64,000 bases of DNA from Opitutaceae bacterium (lineage in GTDB: Bacteria > Verrucomicrobiota > Verrucomicrobiia > Opitutales > Opitutaceae), in contig JANQRT010000072.1 of the NCBI GenBank assembly GCA_028284385.1, forward strand, positions 62,001 to 126,000, read 5' to 3'. The translations under genes were made by a program, and so were the position numbers. A model generated the notes under the pieces. It had not been told where the DNA came from. It was given only the letters and a program-made list of their open reading frames with translations, and did no database searches. Below are positions 54,168-61,863 of the stretch, in pieces. How positions within the stretch are numbered: position 1 is the first letter of the stretch; each line of letters opens with the position of its first letter.

Positions 54168-55347
54168 TGACGGCTACCTCCGAATCTATGGTTAGCTCTT
54201 CATCCGCTTTTTCGAACGCTCCGAATTGAAAAGTGAGAATGGCTCGAAAGGTCGCTCCCCCAGGAAGCGGACGCATATTTTCAAGCAGGACGTTGTCGAT
54301 TTTCGGAAACCGTTCGAGACTTGTCTTGAACTGGTTGGCATCGGAAACGCTACGAGCGTTGGCATCGATAACCAGCCTCTCGGGACCGTCGGTCGAAATT
54401 TTCGAATACTGCACGCTGACAGGCTTATAGGGATTGATTGCCTCCAGCATTTCATAGGGCATTAAGTCGGATTCCTCAAACTGCTCCAATTGGATTACAG
54501 TACTGTTCTGAGAACTGATGTGGGCCACGAAAGGAGCTTGCTCGACATTCCAATTTTTTCGCAAAGAAAGATACCCATAGGAAATGCCGAAAATCAGTTC
54601 ACCCAGTAATAGCAGCAGGAAAACCGCGGCAGCTCCTAGTACGGAATTCCAGAGAATAAAGTTTCTTCTTTCCTCTCCTTGGGCGTTTTCGATTACCTCA
54701 GGATCCCGTAAGTCCAGCTGCCAGAACCGCGAACGCTCGACCATTGTAGAGAAGGTCTGCCTAGAATCCGACTCGGTAGCATTCAGACGGATTTTTCCTC
54801 CGTCCTCGAAGACTGATCCATCTGAGATCAACACACGGCAATCTCCGTCGCCCGGCTTTAAGTCCATCACTTTTTTCAGACTCTCGATATCGCTTGAATG
54901 GTCCTCGTCATTTTCTCGTGGCAGGGCCTGAAAAAAGGCTGGCAAGTTGGATTCGCTGTCGAATCGAAAGAAGGCGACCGATCTTTCAGAAACGATCATC
55001 AATGGACCATTGTTTTCACGCTCTTTAACTAAAGCGTAGGAAAAGTCGGGCACTACAAACTCGCTTTCACTCCATCCGCTAATCTCGGCCGATTCGAAAC
55101 GACGTTTATAGGCGGCGAATACAAAAGCGTATTTCCCCGCATCATCAATAATGTATCCAAAATTTAGATGCTCCAGCGGAAAGGGAGAAATGCTTTCCAA
55201 TTCAAGAGATATTGCGCCCTCTCTTTCGGATTCCTCTAGCTCCTCAGGCAGCGCGATGCGACGACAGAAAAAGTAATGCGCCGGAGCGAGACTAGCTTTC
55301 AGCTCGAGGCTGAGAGATTTGGATTTGACTGTGGAGCTATCGGCCAC
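54160..55347 (-). CDS. gspL: GspL-like secretion protein
   Basis: 395 residues. The N-terminal two thirds looks like a degenerate actin-fold cytoplasmic domain of GspL/PilM (ISLELESISPFPLEHLNFGYII and VFAAYKRRFESAEISGW). A membrane helix (ILWNSVLGAAAVFLLLLLGELIF) and a periplasmic ferredoxin-like domain (PYKPVSVQYSKISTDGPERLVID and ATFRAILTFQF) follow. GspL recruits the ATPase GspE to the membrane. There are no nucleotide-binding signatures. It lies between gspK and gspM, as expected. Confidence 0.75.
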   Translation of the reverse strand: MADSSTVKSKSLSLELKASLAPAHYFFCRRIALPEELEESEREGAISLELESISPFPLEHLNFGYIIDDAGKYAFVFAAYKRRFESAEISGWSESEFVVPDFSYALVKERENNGPLMIVSERSVAFFRFDSESNLPAFFQALPRENDEDHSSDIESLKKVMDLKPGDGDCRVLISDGSVFEDGGKIRLNATESDSRQTFSTMVERSRFWQLDLRDPEVIENAQGEERRNFILWNSVLGAAAVFLLLLLGELIFGISYGYLSLRKNWNVEQAPFVAHISSQNSTVIQLEQFEESDLMPYEMLEAINPYKPVSVQYSKISTDGPERLVIDANARSVSDANQFKTSLERFPKIDNVLLENMRPLPGGATFRAILTFQFGAFEKADEELTIDSEVAVNG

Positions 55348-55370
55348 GCGAATTTATCGATTGAGTCGGG

Positions 55371-56405
55371 TCAAGAAGGTTGGGCGTTATTCAAACCGGG
55401 CTCTTCTCTCACCTCAAGGAAAACGAATGGATATTGAAGGTTATTGTTAGACGACCCAGCGGCTTGGGTTTGTGTGTTAATCGTGCCAATCAAGGTAAAG
55501 GCGTTGCTGCTCTCCTGGACTCTCACTTTGATAGTAAGAACCGAAATCTGGGAATTAAGAGGTATTCCCCTAGGAAGATCGCCTACAACGTCTTGCAGTT
55601 CCTGGTTATCAGCAAAATAATTATCATCTTCGGTACCCAGCTCTCCGTCGAGTCCACTCAGATGCTCCTGTATTATATAAGCCTGGTCCTCGCCCAGACC
55701 GGCCAGCGACATCAAGGCCAGCTGATTGGCGGAATTCGCATTCAGGCGACTGACCTCATGGTAAGTGACCACTTCAGACAGCTGTTGAAAAAGATCATTG
55801 GGCAACCCGTTCTCGTCGAAAAACAATTCGCGAAATCCGATGACCGAATACAATTCTTCCAAGGATTCGATAGGCTGGTTGGATGGACTCATATCCATTC
55901 CATCGATACTGTATTCAAACGACTCAGCCCCATCGATTCGAGCTTGATCATCGCTATCGATCCAATCCAGAAACGTATTCGTCAAGGTCTGACTGATATC
56001 AAGGTCGAATCCCATCTGATCGAAAAGCAATAGCAAAGACCCTTCGTCCAAGTTGTTGATATTCAGTTTTGCCGATTCGTCTATAAACTCGAATTGGACA
56101 TTCAAGCCCTCAGGCAACTCCACCTTCGTATAGTCCAGAATGTCGCCCCAACCTTGAGCGGGAGCGTGCAACGCTCCATTGATGGCCTTGACGTCGGCAA
56201 GCGTCGCTACGGCTACCTCCATCATCGACCAGGCATGCAGTCTCAGTCGGGCTCGCTCAACGTAATAGCCTTCTCCCTGAATTTCTGCATGCGTTCGTTC
56301 CACGAATCGAGTCAACATGAAACTCATAACCAGAATCAGAACCAGAACCATCAGGAGAATGGATCCTCGCTTGTCGCTAAGCTTTCTGTTGTTTCGCGTC
56401 CTCAT
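55371..56405 (-). CDS. gspK: type II secretion minor pseudopilin GspK
   Basis: 344 residues, the largest pseudopilin. The N-terminus KRGSILLMVLVLILVMSFML is a prepilin-like leader with cleavage after Gly; as usual in GspK the Glu at mature position 5 is absent. The body has ESAKLNINNLDEGSLLLLFDQ and FLDWIDSDDQARIDGAESFEY, the helical-domain blocks that define GspK and carry calcium-binding acidic residues. RLNANSANQLALMSLAGL is also typical. It tips the pseudopilus with GspI and GspJ. Two bases separate it from gspJ. Confidence 0.9.
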   Translation of the reverse strand: MRTRNNRKLSDKRGSILLMVLVLILVMSFMLTRFVERTHAEIQGEGYYVERARLRLHAWSMMEVAVATLADVKAINGALHAPAQGWGDILDYTKVELPEGLNVQFEFIDESAKLNINNLDEGSLLLLFDQMGFDLDISQTLTNTFLDWIDSDDQARIDGAESFEYSIDGMDMSPSNQPIESLEELYSVIGFRELFFDENGLPNDLFQQLSEVVTYHEVSRLNANSANQLALMSLAGLGEDQAYIIQEHLSGLDGELGTEDDNYFADNQELQDVVGDLPRGIPLNSQISVLTIKVRVQESSNAFTLIGTINTQTQAAGSSNNNLQYPFVFLEVREEPGLNNAQPS

Positions 56406-56407
56406 TT

Positions 56408-57082
56408 TCAGAATACAGGAACTCCTTGAAAAGCGTTTGGCAGGACCAGAAACCGACGAATATCCTCTCCCTCATGAGAAAAGAGAAGCTCCAGACGTTG
56501 CGGATTCACATAGTTTCCATTGGCCTCTTTTCGCGGCTCCTCCTCCACTTCCCATTCCGCTTCTTCGTCCTCAGGATCCAAATACCAATAGCGAAAATCC
56601 CTCACGAATGGGGAGATTTGGGTCTTGCGTGGCTCTTGCTCGCCGAAATCCGCTTCCAATCTCGAACGCCAAAGCAAGGAAAGCCCATCATCACGGTCGT
56701 AATGCAATGAACAGACGACATACGGCAAAGGCTCTTCCTCCCAAACGAGAACGCCTGGGCTCGTTGCCAGATCGAATGTAAGAAACTGCTCGGTTCCGTA
56801 AGCCTGCCCTCCACGCTGCAGCCAATAGACGGGCGTCTCCGTCTGGTCTTGAGAGACACGCATACTAGCATTATCGATGGATTGTTGTAGAAATCTGGAT
56901 ACGCCTCGCACATGCTTTTGAAATAGCCATACTTCGGCTCCTTGGCCCCAGACCATGCCCATCGAGAAGACGAACGACGTACCCATGGCTAGAATCCAGG
57001 CCCCGAAAAAGACGGCGAACATCACTTCGAGCAGAGTGAAGCCTTTCTTTAGCTTTCGTTTCCTGGCTTTAAACCGACTCAT
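56408..57082 (-). CDS. gspJ: type II secretion pseudopilin GspJ-like
   Basis: 224 residues. A prepilin signal KKGFTLLEVMFAVFFGAWIL with cleavage at Gly|Phe and Glu5 present, followed by a beta-rich domain (HVRGVSRFLQQSIDNASM, LTFDLATSPGVLVWEEEPLPYVVC). The size and place between gspI and gspK indicate GspJ, one of the tip pseudopilins. Sequence identity with model GspJ proteins is low by eye. It overlaps gspI by four bases. Confidence 0.75.
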   Translation of the reverse strand: MSRFKARKRKLKKGFTLLEVMFAVFFGAWILAMGTSFVFSMGMVWGQGAEVWLFQKHVRGVSRFLQQSIDNASMRVSQDQTETPVYWLQRGGQAYGTEQFLTFDLATSPGVLVWEEEPLPYVVCSLHYDRDDGLSLLWRSRLEADFGEQEPRKTQISPFVRDFRYWYLDPEDEEAEWEVEEEPRKEANGNYVNPQRLELLFSHEGEDIRRFLVLPNAFQGVPVF

Positions 57083-57585
57083 TCGATAAGGGCCTGCTTT
57101 TCCAAAAGCCGATCTCTCGAATCGGCTCGTAACACTTCACGTTCGCTCGGTTCGGACCAGGTGGGTCGGGTAAGATAATACGTCTCTTCCACTTCCCTCG
57201 ACTCTACTTCTCCATCGTCGTTGGCGGGATTCAAGACGACCATCAGCTTCACCTTGAAAAGATCGGCAACTAAAGTTGGTTCGTATTCCACTTTCCATGA
57301 CGCTAGACCATGGCTTCCAGTTGGCACCTCGCCGCCTTCTTCAAGCTCGAGAACATCCTCAATCATGAAGGCCTCCTGCCTAATCATAGTCATGTCCTGC
57401 TCGTAGGCCTGATCTACCTGCACGGTCTCGAATGAGGTGATGACATTGACGTAGGAAGAGGCGAAGACCGCAGCCGCCACGATAAACAGTGAAAGAGACA
57501 GCATCACCTCAACGATGGTGAAGCCCGACGAAGAATGGCTTCTGTATTGAATGCCAATTTGGGCTTTCCGCTCAGCTCGTTTCAT
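57079..57585 (-). CDS. gspI: type II secretion pseudopilin GspI-like
   Basis: 168 residues with a prepilin leader ending in SSSGFTIVEVMLSLSLFIVAA, Glu5 present, and a small C-terminal beta domain (ASWKVEYEPTLVADLFKVKL). It is placed between gspH and gspJ, overlapping gspH by 14 bases and gspJ by 4. The long 20-residue leader before Gly|Phe is unusual but not exceptional. Named by position and size. Confidence 0.72.
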   Translation of the reverse strand: MKRAERKAQIGIQYRSHSSSGFTIVEVMLSLSLFIVAAAVFASSYVNVITSFETVQVDQAYEQDMTMIRQEAFMIEDVLELEEGGEVPTGSHGLASWKVEYEPTLVADLFKVKLMVVLNPANDDGEVESREVEETYYLTRPTWSEPSEREVLRADSRDRLLEKQALIE

Positions 57586-58141
57586 CTTCTTCCATTGGGA
57601 CCAGTTCCGCCCCGGTCCAAGGATCGATCTTCAGGTTGTTGGTGTATCCGGAAACGGTGAGATCGATCATGAAAGGCGTGCAGGTCCCATCGGGAAAGAA
57701 TTTTACCCTCTCAATCTCGCGCGAGGTGATCAATTGCCCACGAACGAGATAGGAGCCGTTTTGCGGCATCTCTTCCTGAAAGGCTACGTCTATCTCCGGC
57801 TCGCCTTCCATCTCGTTCGTATCGATTGAAAAAACCTGTCGTTCGGCGCCTGACGTTATTACGAACGCGAGAGCTTCATCGTCGTAGGAAAGGATATAGG
57901 GTTTCTGCAGGAACACGGAATTTTGCTTGGCTTGCTCGACCGCCTTCCAAAAGGCGTCTTCCAACAGTTCCGCTTCCGTCTGTTTCAAGAGGGTGTCAAT
58001 CCGCAACACGAAGATGGACGTGAACATCGCAATCATCGCGATGACCAGCAGCAGCTCGATTAAGGTAAATCCCGATCGACGGAAAACCTTGCGATGCAAC
58101 TGAGCTTCTCGACGCGTAAAATCTCCCCCCAGGGAACCCAT
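57572..58141 (-). CDS. gspH: type II secretion pseudopilin GspH-like
   Basis: 189 residues. Prepilin motif RSGFTLIELLLVIAMIAMFT with Glu5 after a 23-residue leader; then a GspH-type domain (DAFWKAVEQAKQNSVFLQKP, ALAFVITSGAERQVFSID, VKFFPDGTCTPFMIDL). The phrase FFPDGT is typical of GspH/FimT pseudopilins. It lies three bases after gspG. Confidence 0.8.
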   Translation of the reverse strand: MGSLGGDFTRREAQLHRKVFRRSGFTLIELLLVIAMIAMFTSIFVLRIDTLLKQTEAELLEDAFWKAVEQAKQNSVFLQKPYILSYDDEALAFVITSGAERQVFSIDTNEMEGEPEIDVAFQEEMPQNGSYLVRGQLITSREIERVKFFPDGTCTPFMIDLTVSGYTNNLKIDPWTGAELVPMEEDETS

Positions 58142-58144
58142 CGT

Positions 58145-58594
58145 TTACTGGCTCTCCCAATTTCCAATATCGTCCTCAGACTCTACTTTGTCGGGCCCAA
58201 GAGAATAGATGTCGTAGCTACGAGAGTTGCGAGTGCCAGGGTAGCGATACTTGATTTCACTCTGCCAAGGATCGAGCAGGTCGTCCTTTTTATTGATGTA
58301 GGGCCCTTTCCATCTGCCTCGATCGCTTTCAGGAGCCTGAAGCAAGGCGAGCAGTCCTTCTTCGGTCGATGGATAACTGCCCATGTGCATCTTGTAGGTG
58401 GTCAAAGGCGTTGAGAAAGATACCGTTACCTTGTGCCGCGCAATTTCCTCCTGGTTGCCTCCGAAGATGGAATCGACGTTGAAGATGACGAGGCTTGCCA
58501 GCATGACAATCAAGCCGATGACCAAGATCATCTCCACTAGGGTAAAGCCTTCTTTTCCTGATAAAGGGCGACGCCTGGTATTCATTTTCTTCAT
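58145..58594 (-). CDS. gspG: type II secretion major pseudopilin GspG
   Basis: 149 residues. Prepilin motif KEGFTLVEMILVIGLIVMLA with Gly|Phe cleavage and Glu5, then the unmistakable GspG block YKMHMGSYPSTEEGLLALLQ and KGPYINKKDDLLDPWQSEIKYRYPG (shown in part), with the SYDIYSLGPD loop that binds calcium. It builds the pseudopilus shaft. It is the first gene of the leftward operon gspG-H-I-J-K-L-M-D-(C)-E-F, so the promoter should lie in the adjoining 342-base gap. No prepilin peptidase gene is in the window. Confidence 0.94.
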   Translation of the reverse strand: MKKMNTRRRPLSGKEGFTLVEMILVIGLIVMLASLVIFNVDSIFGGNQEEIARHKVTVSFSTPLTTYKMHMGSYPSTEEGLLALLQAPESDRGRWKGPYINKKDDLLDPWQSEIKYRYPGTRNSRSYDIYSLGPDKVESEDDIGNWESQ

Positions 58595-58936
58595 ATTCTA
58601 TAATTGCTTTGAGGTGCAGATATTTAGTGGAAAAACCTGAAGACGCTAATGTCATCTCAACGCCATAGGCAATCCTGAGGTTTCATAAATTTAGGCCTTC
58701 TCATGAGTCAGGATTTAGACGTCGAAGGTTCGAAATTAAGTCTATCTTTCTAGCGCTTTCATTGGGAACGCGTAGGGAAGCCGCAGGACTAGGCAATTCT
58801 CACCTCCTTCTAGGCAATATTGCTCCGGAAATGACCTCCATCCAACTAGGCAAAAATTAATTTTTAAACTATAATATTGATTATCAATTACTTATAAAGT
58901 TGGCACAACTAAAGCTATGCAAGATGCGACTTCACC
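58595..58936. other. 342-base divergent intergenic region with repeated CTAGGCAA
   Basis: It lies between the type II secretion operon (leftward) and the actin-partner gene (rightward), so it should hold both promoters. CTAGGCAA occurs at 58789-58796, 58810-58817 and 58846-58853, with a variant ATAGGCAA at 58665-58672. The first two are 21 bases apart, about two helical turns. A very A/T-rich stretch follows (58854-58898) and includes the small palindrome TTGATTATCAA. No RNA gene or ORF is supported. Confidence 0.5.
58900..58916 (+). promoter_or_regulatory. possible sigma-54 promoter upstream of the actin-partner gene
   Basis: TTGGCAC at 58900-58906 matches the -24 element exactly, and a GC at 58914-58915 follows the GG by ten bases, as the -12 element requires, although the -12 context (AAGCT) is poor. 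It would give a start of transcription about 10 bases before the ATG at 58937. The ordinary sigma-70 reading of the A/T-rich stretch just upstream is an alternative. Confidence 0.25.
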
Positions 58937-59521
58937 ATGATCGCATCGAACAAAGTTACGGAAAGAGCTCAGAAGCGTTGGAATCTCATCGTAGATCGCT
59001 TCAGGGCAGCGTGCGTTCTCAATAGAGAGAAACGCCACGAAGAGTCGAAGCGCATCATCAAGAAGGAACTTCCGTTGCTAATCAAAGCGTGGATGCAGCT
59101 GCTACCGACTTCGATGAAAGCGGACGCGAAAGCGGATCTTCGAGACATGTTCAACCGAGAACAGGCTCTCGTCGATCAAGGCATGCGACTGAAACGCGTC
59201 TTCAAGGAAACGCTAGTGAAGAGCATCATACCAAAGGTGGAAGCTCGCATCGCAGCCAAGTACCGCTCGCTCTACCTGGACGAATATGATCGTCGCAAGG
59301 AGGATCGAGACAGCGAAGAGAATCAGGCTTCGTGGGTCAGCCCGTCTTACAGTCAGCCACGAGATCGTCGGGTAAAGCTGGATGACGTAAGCGAAATGAT
59401 AGACGAGCTGCAGAGAGGTGAAATGGAAGAGAACCAAAACCTGGCCGACTCGCTTGTGAAGCTAGACGAGATCGTTGGTCGCATGAAGGAGAACAACATC
59501 GAGCCTATTCTGGCCAGCTGA
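58937..59521 (+). CDS. helical protein of unknown function paired with a bacterial actin
   Basis: 194 residues, highly charged and predicted almost wholly alpha-helical, without signal or membrane segment. I recognise no family. Features: a basic N-terminal half (RAQKRWNLIVDRFRAACVLNR, split, and ESKRIIKKELPLLIKAWMQLL), a middle helix bundle, then an acidic coiled-coil end (LDDVSEMIDELQRGEMEENQ). It is 48 bases upstream of the MamK-like gene in the same direction, so they form an operon. A filament-binding, nucleating or regulating partner of the actin is the natural guess, based only on pairing. Confidence 0.7.
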   Translation: MIASNKVTERAQKRWNLIVDRFRAACVLNREKRHEESKRIIKKELPLLIKAWMQLLPTSMKADAKADLRDMFNREQALVDQGMRLKRVFKETLVKSIIPKVEARIAAKYRSLYLDEYDRRKEDRDSEENQASWVSPSYSQPRDRRVKLDDVSEMIDELQRGEMEENQNLADSLVKLDEIVGRMKENNIEPILAS

Positions 59522-59569
59522 CCATCCATCCCACTTTCAAGAACCAATATCTAAAGGAACTCACCACAA

Positions 59570-60685
59570 ATGAAAACTAAAACAAGATCAGCTACTAAAG
59601 CGAAGAAATCCTCGGGGATCTCCACTGATCTCCTGCTGGTCGGTCTCGACCTAGGCACCAATACCACCTGCATCCAAGCCTCGAAACAAGGAGGCAGCAA
59701 ATCGGAAACGCTAGAGCTCATTCCCTCGATTGTTGGCTACACAACAGAAGGTATCCTGCCTGGCGTTATCCCAGGCGACGCCAACACGCTTTTCGGCGAC
59801 ATGGCGCTGAAGTACAAGCTTCACCTGAATCTCGTTCAGCCATTGAAAGATGGCGTTATTGAGGACATGGACGCCGCTCGCGACTTCCTCAAGCACCTCA
59901 AGGAACTTTTGAATGTATCTCCCGACGCGGAGGTAAGAGCCGTGATCGGAATGCCGGCCAATGCCGATGCCGAGTCGCACGAAAACATTCGTCTAGCCGT
60001 TACAGGCGTCTTCGATAAAGTTATCCTCATCCCTGAGCCGTTTTTGGCCGCACTGGGAAGCCGCGAAGAACGCAATCTGCTCAAGGCCGACTACGTCGAT
60101 CCCGTCTGCAATTCGCTGTTCGTCGACATCGGAGCGGGCTCCACTGACGTTTGCTTGGTTCAAGGATACTATCCTTCCGCAGAGGATCAGATCAGCTTCA
60201 ATTTCGCAGGCGATTCGGTCGACCAGCAAATCCAGGAAGCGATTCTCGCACGCTATCCCGATAGCCAGATTTCAATGAGCAAGTGCCGCGACATCAAGGA
60301 GAAGCACTCCTATGTGAAAGGCGCGCAGAACACCATTCTCGCCCCTGTCATGATTGGTGGTAAGATCAAGAAGCTCGAAGTGGCCGACGCGGTTGGCCAG
60401 GCTTGCGACACACTCCTCGAAAAAGTCTTTGAGGCGGTAAGAAAGCTGATCGTCAAAGCGGATCCGGACAGCATTCCGGACTTGTTGCAGAATATTATCA
60501 TCACCGGCGGAGGCAGCATGATCAAGGGTCTCGACAAGGCTCTGCAAGACATGCTGACCGACGAAGGCTTCGAAGGCTGCAAGGTGCGTTGCGTAGGCAA
60601 GAACTACAAGACACGCGTTTCCGACGGAGCTATGAAGGCCGCCTACCAGGCCAAGGAACGCCAGTGGCAAACACTTTTAAGGTAG
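59570..60685 (+). CDS. MamK-like bacterial actin ATPase
   Basis: 371 residues of the actin/Hsp70 superfamily. Phosphate-1 loop LLVGLDLGTNTTCIQASKQ (about 21-39), SIVGYTTEG, the connect region with PLKDGVIEDMDAARDFLKHL, AVIGMPANADAESHENI, phosphate-2 loop FVDIGAGSTDVCLVQG and the adenosine motif NIIITGGGSMIKGLDKAL. The SxVGY and PLxDGVI motifs point to the MamK group more than to MreB or ParM. MamK polymers position magnetosomes; relatives occur in non-magnetotactic bacteria with unknown roles, and no other mam gene is seen here. AAGGA lies 11 bases before the start. A clear terminator follows at 60740. Confidence 0.88.
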   Translation: MKTKTRSATKAKKSSGISTDLLLVGLDLGTNTTCIQASKQGGSKSETLELIPSIVGYTTEGILPGVIPGDANTLFGDMALKYKLHLNLVQPLKDGVIEDMDAARDFLKHLKELLNVSPDAEVRAVIGMPANADAESHENIRLAVTGVFDKVILIPEPFLAALGSREERNLLKADYVDPVCNSLFVDIGAGSTDVCLVQGYYPSAEDQISFNFAGDSVDQQIQEAILARYPDSQISMSKCRDIKEKHSYVKGAQNTILAPVMIGGKIKKLEVADAVGQACDTLLEKVFEAVRKLIVKADPDSIPDLLQNIIITGGGSMIKGLDKALQDMLTDEGFEGCKVRCVGKNYKTRVSDGAMKAAYQAKERQWQTLLR

Positions 60686-61082
60686 TAAGTTAGGGTTAAG
60701 TTCAGGTTGTCCACAGATTTTGTGGTGCAGGAATAGGATGGCGGGCTCTGGAGACAGAGCCCGTCTTTTTTGGCTTCCTGGTTGGCAAGTGACCATCCAC
60801 AAGCGACCTGATGCCATTTCCCCTCCCTCAAATAGGGAGTACACGACACTCGACCAGAAGCATTTCACTAAGAGTCGCTTGTCCAAATCCTTCCTCTGGA
60901 TTTCAGAAGGGTCATAGAGAGTTCACTGGTAATGGCGAACCTGGAGCCTGAATGCTCAACCTCATTGGCAAGGCGAACACGATGGGGAAAAAAGGCTCTG
61001 GAGACTAAGGTTTAAGGCGCAATCGCGCTTAAGAAAAAATCTCAACGACCGTAGAAGAACAAAGCAACAAGAAGTTCACAGA
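60686..61082. other. 397-base gap between the actin gene and the response regulator
   Basis: It holds the terminator at 60740-60771 and otherwise no supported gene. The 12-mer GGCTCTGGAGAC occurs twice, in the terminator (60744-60755) and at 60994-61005. A small stem TTAA(G)GCGC/GCGCTTAA lies at about 61012-61032, near the response-regulator start, and is not followed by a T-run. Short ORFs of 65-69 codons crossing the terminator show no protein-like features. Confidence 0.5.
60740..60771 (+). terminator. Rho-independent terminator after the actin gene
   Basis: GGCGGGCTCT at 60740-60749 pairs with AGAGCCCGTC at 60756-60765 (ten pairs, one of them G-U) around a six-base loop, followed at once by TTTTTT at 60766-60771. 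It is 55 bases past the stop of the MamK-like gene, in the right orientation. It is the clearest intrinsic terminator in the window. Confidence 0.85.
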
Positions 61083-61721
61083 ATGAAAAGCGTCGTAATT
61101 ATAGAAGATCAAACCGCAGTTAGAGAAATGGTTTCCGAGTTCATCTCGATGATGCCCGGATACGAAATTGTGGGTTCTTTTGGTAATGGCGAAGATGGTT
61201 TGCAAGGATGCATAAAGCTAAAACCAGAAATCGTGATCCTCGATGTTGGCCTGCCTGAGCTAAGCGGAACGGAAGTTCTACGCGGTCTCACCCTGCACGT
61301 ACCCGGAGTAAAGGTTCTCGTCTTCTCAGGAAGAGCAAGTTCCTCTAACATCCGCGAACTACTTTCAGCAGGAGCCCAAGGCTACGTCGACAAGATGGAC
61401 GGGTTCGAAGAGTTCAAGAAAGCCCTGGATATCATTTCCGGTGGCGGTACTTTCATTGGACCGAAGATGGCAAGCGTTATGCGTTCTCTCATCTTGAACC
61501 CAGACGCCGGTTCTAGCGAAATCCCTCTTTCAGATCGCGAAAAGCAAATCCTCCAGCTCGTGGCCGAAAGCTACTCCACTAAAGAGATAGCAGCTCGACT
61601 CAATATTAGCGTGCGCACGGTGGACAACCACCGCACCAACATAATGAGAAAGCTCAATCTCCACGATGTGGCTGCCCTCACACGATATGCGATTAAGAAC
61701 GATCTCATCTCGTTGAACTAG
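61083..61721 (+). CDS. NarL/FixJ-type response regulator
   Basis: 212 residues. The N-terminal receiver domain has the acidic pair EDQ at 8-10, phosphoacceptor D54 in VILDVGLPELSG, the Ser/Thr of VLVFSGRASS and the Lys of GYVDKMDGF. The C-terminal LuxR-type helix-turn-helix has LSDREKQILQLVAESYSTKE, IAARLNISVRTVDNHRTNIMRKL and the end helix HDVAALTRYAIKNDL. It binds DNA when phosphorylated. The PAS histidine kinase downstream (about 140 bases) is the likely partner. The target genes are not known. Confidence 0.93.
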   Translation: MKSVVIIEDQTAVREMVSEFISMMPGYEIVGSFGNGEDGLQGCIKLKPEIVILDVGLPELSGTEVLRGLTLHVPGVKVLVFSGRASSSNIRELLSAGAQGYVDKMDGFEEFKKALDIISGGGTFIGPKMASVMRSLILNPDAGSSEIPLSDREKQILQLVAESYSTKEIAARLNISVRTVDNHRTNIMRKLNLHDVAALTRYAIKNDLISLN

Positions 61722-61863
61722 GCACGCCTCCCCTATTCCCCCTTTAACCACTGAAATCCTTTCATAACTCGCTTATTAAGCCTAGGTAGATGTTTCTCAA
61801 AAGGCCGCGCCGCGAGATTACTCGCCGTGCGGTTCTTTGCTTGAAGGACTTTGCCCAAATCTC

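Noticed and set aside
60643..60886. short leftward open frames over the actin 3' end
   Set aside because: They run through the terminator hairpin, and their translations have no protein-like features.
61012..61032. GCGC stem before the response regulator as a terminator
   Set aside because: No T-run follows on the rightward strand, and it is too close to the next start.
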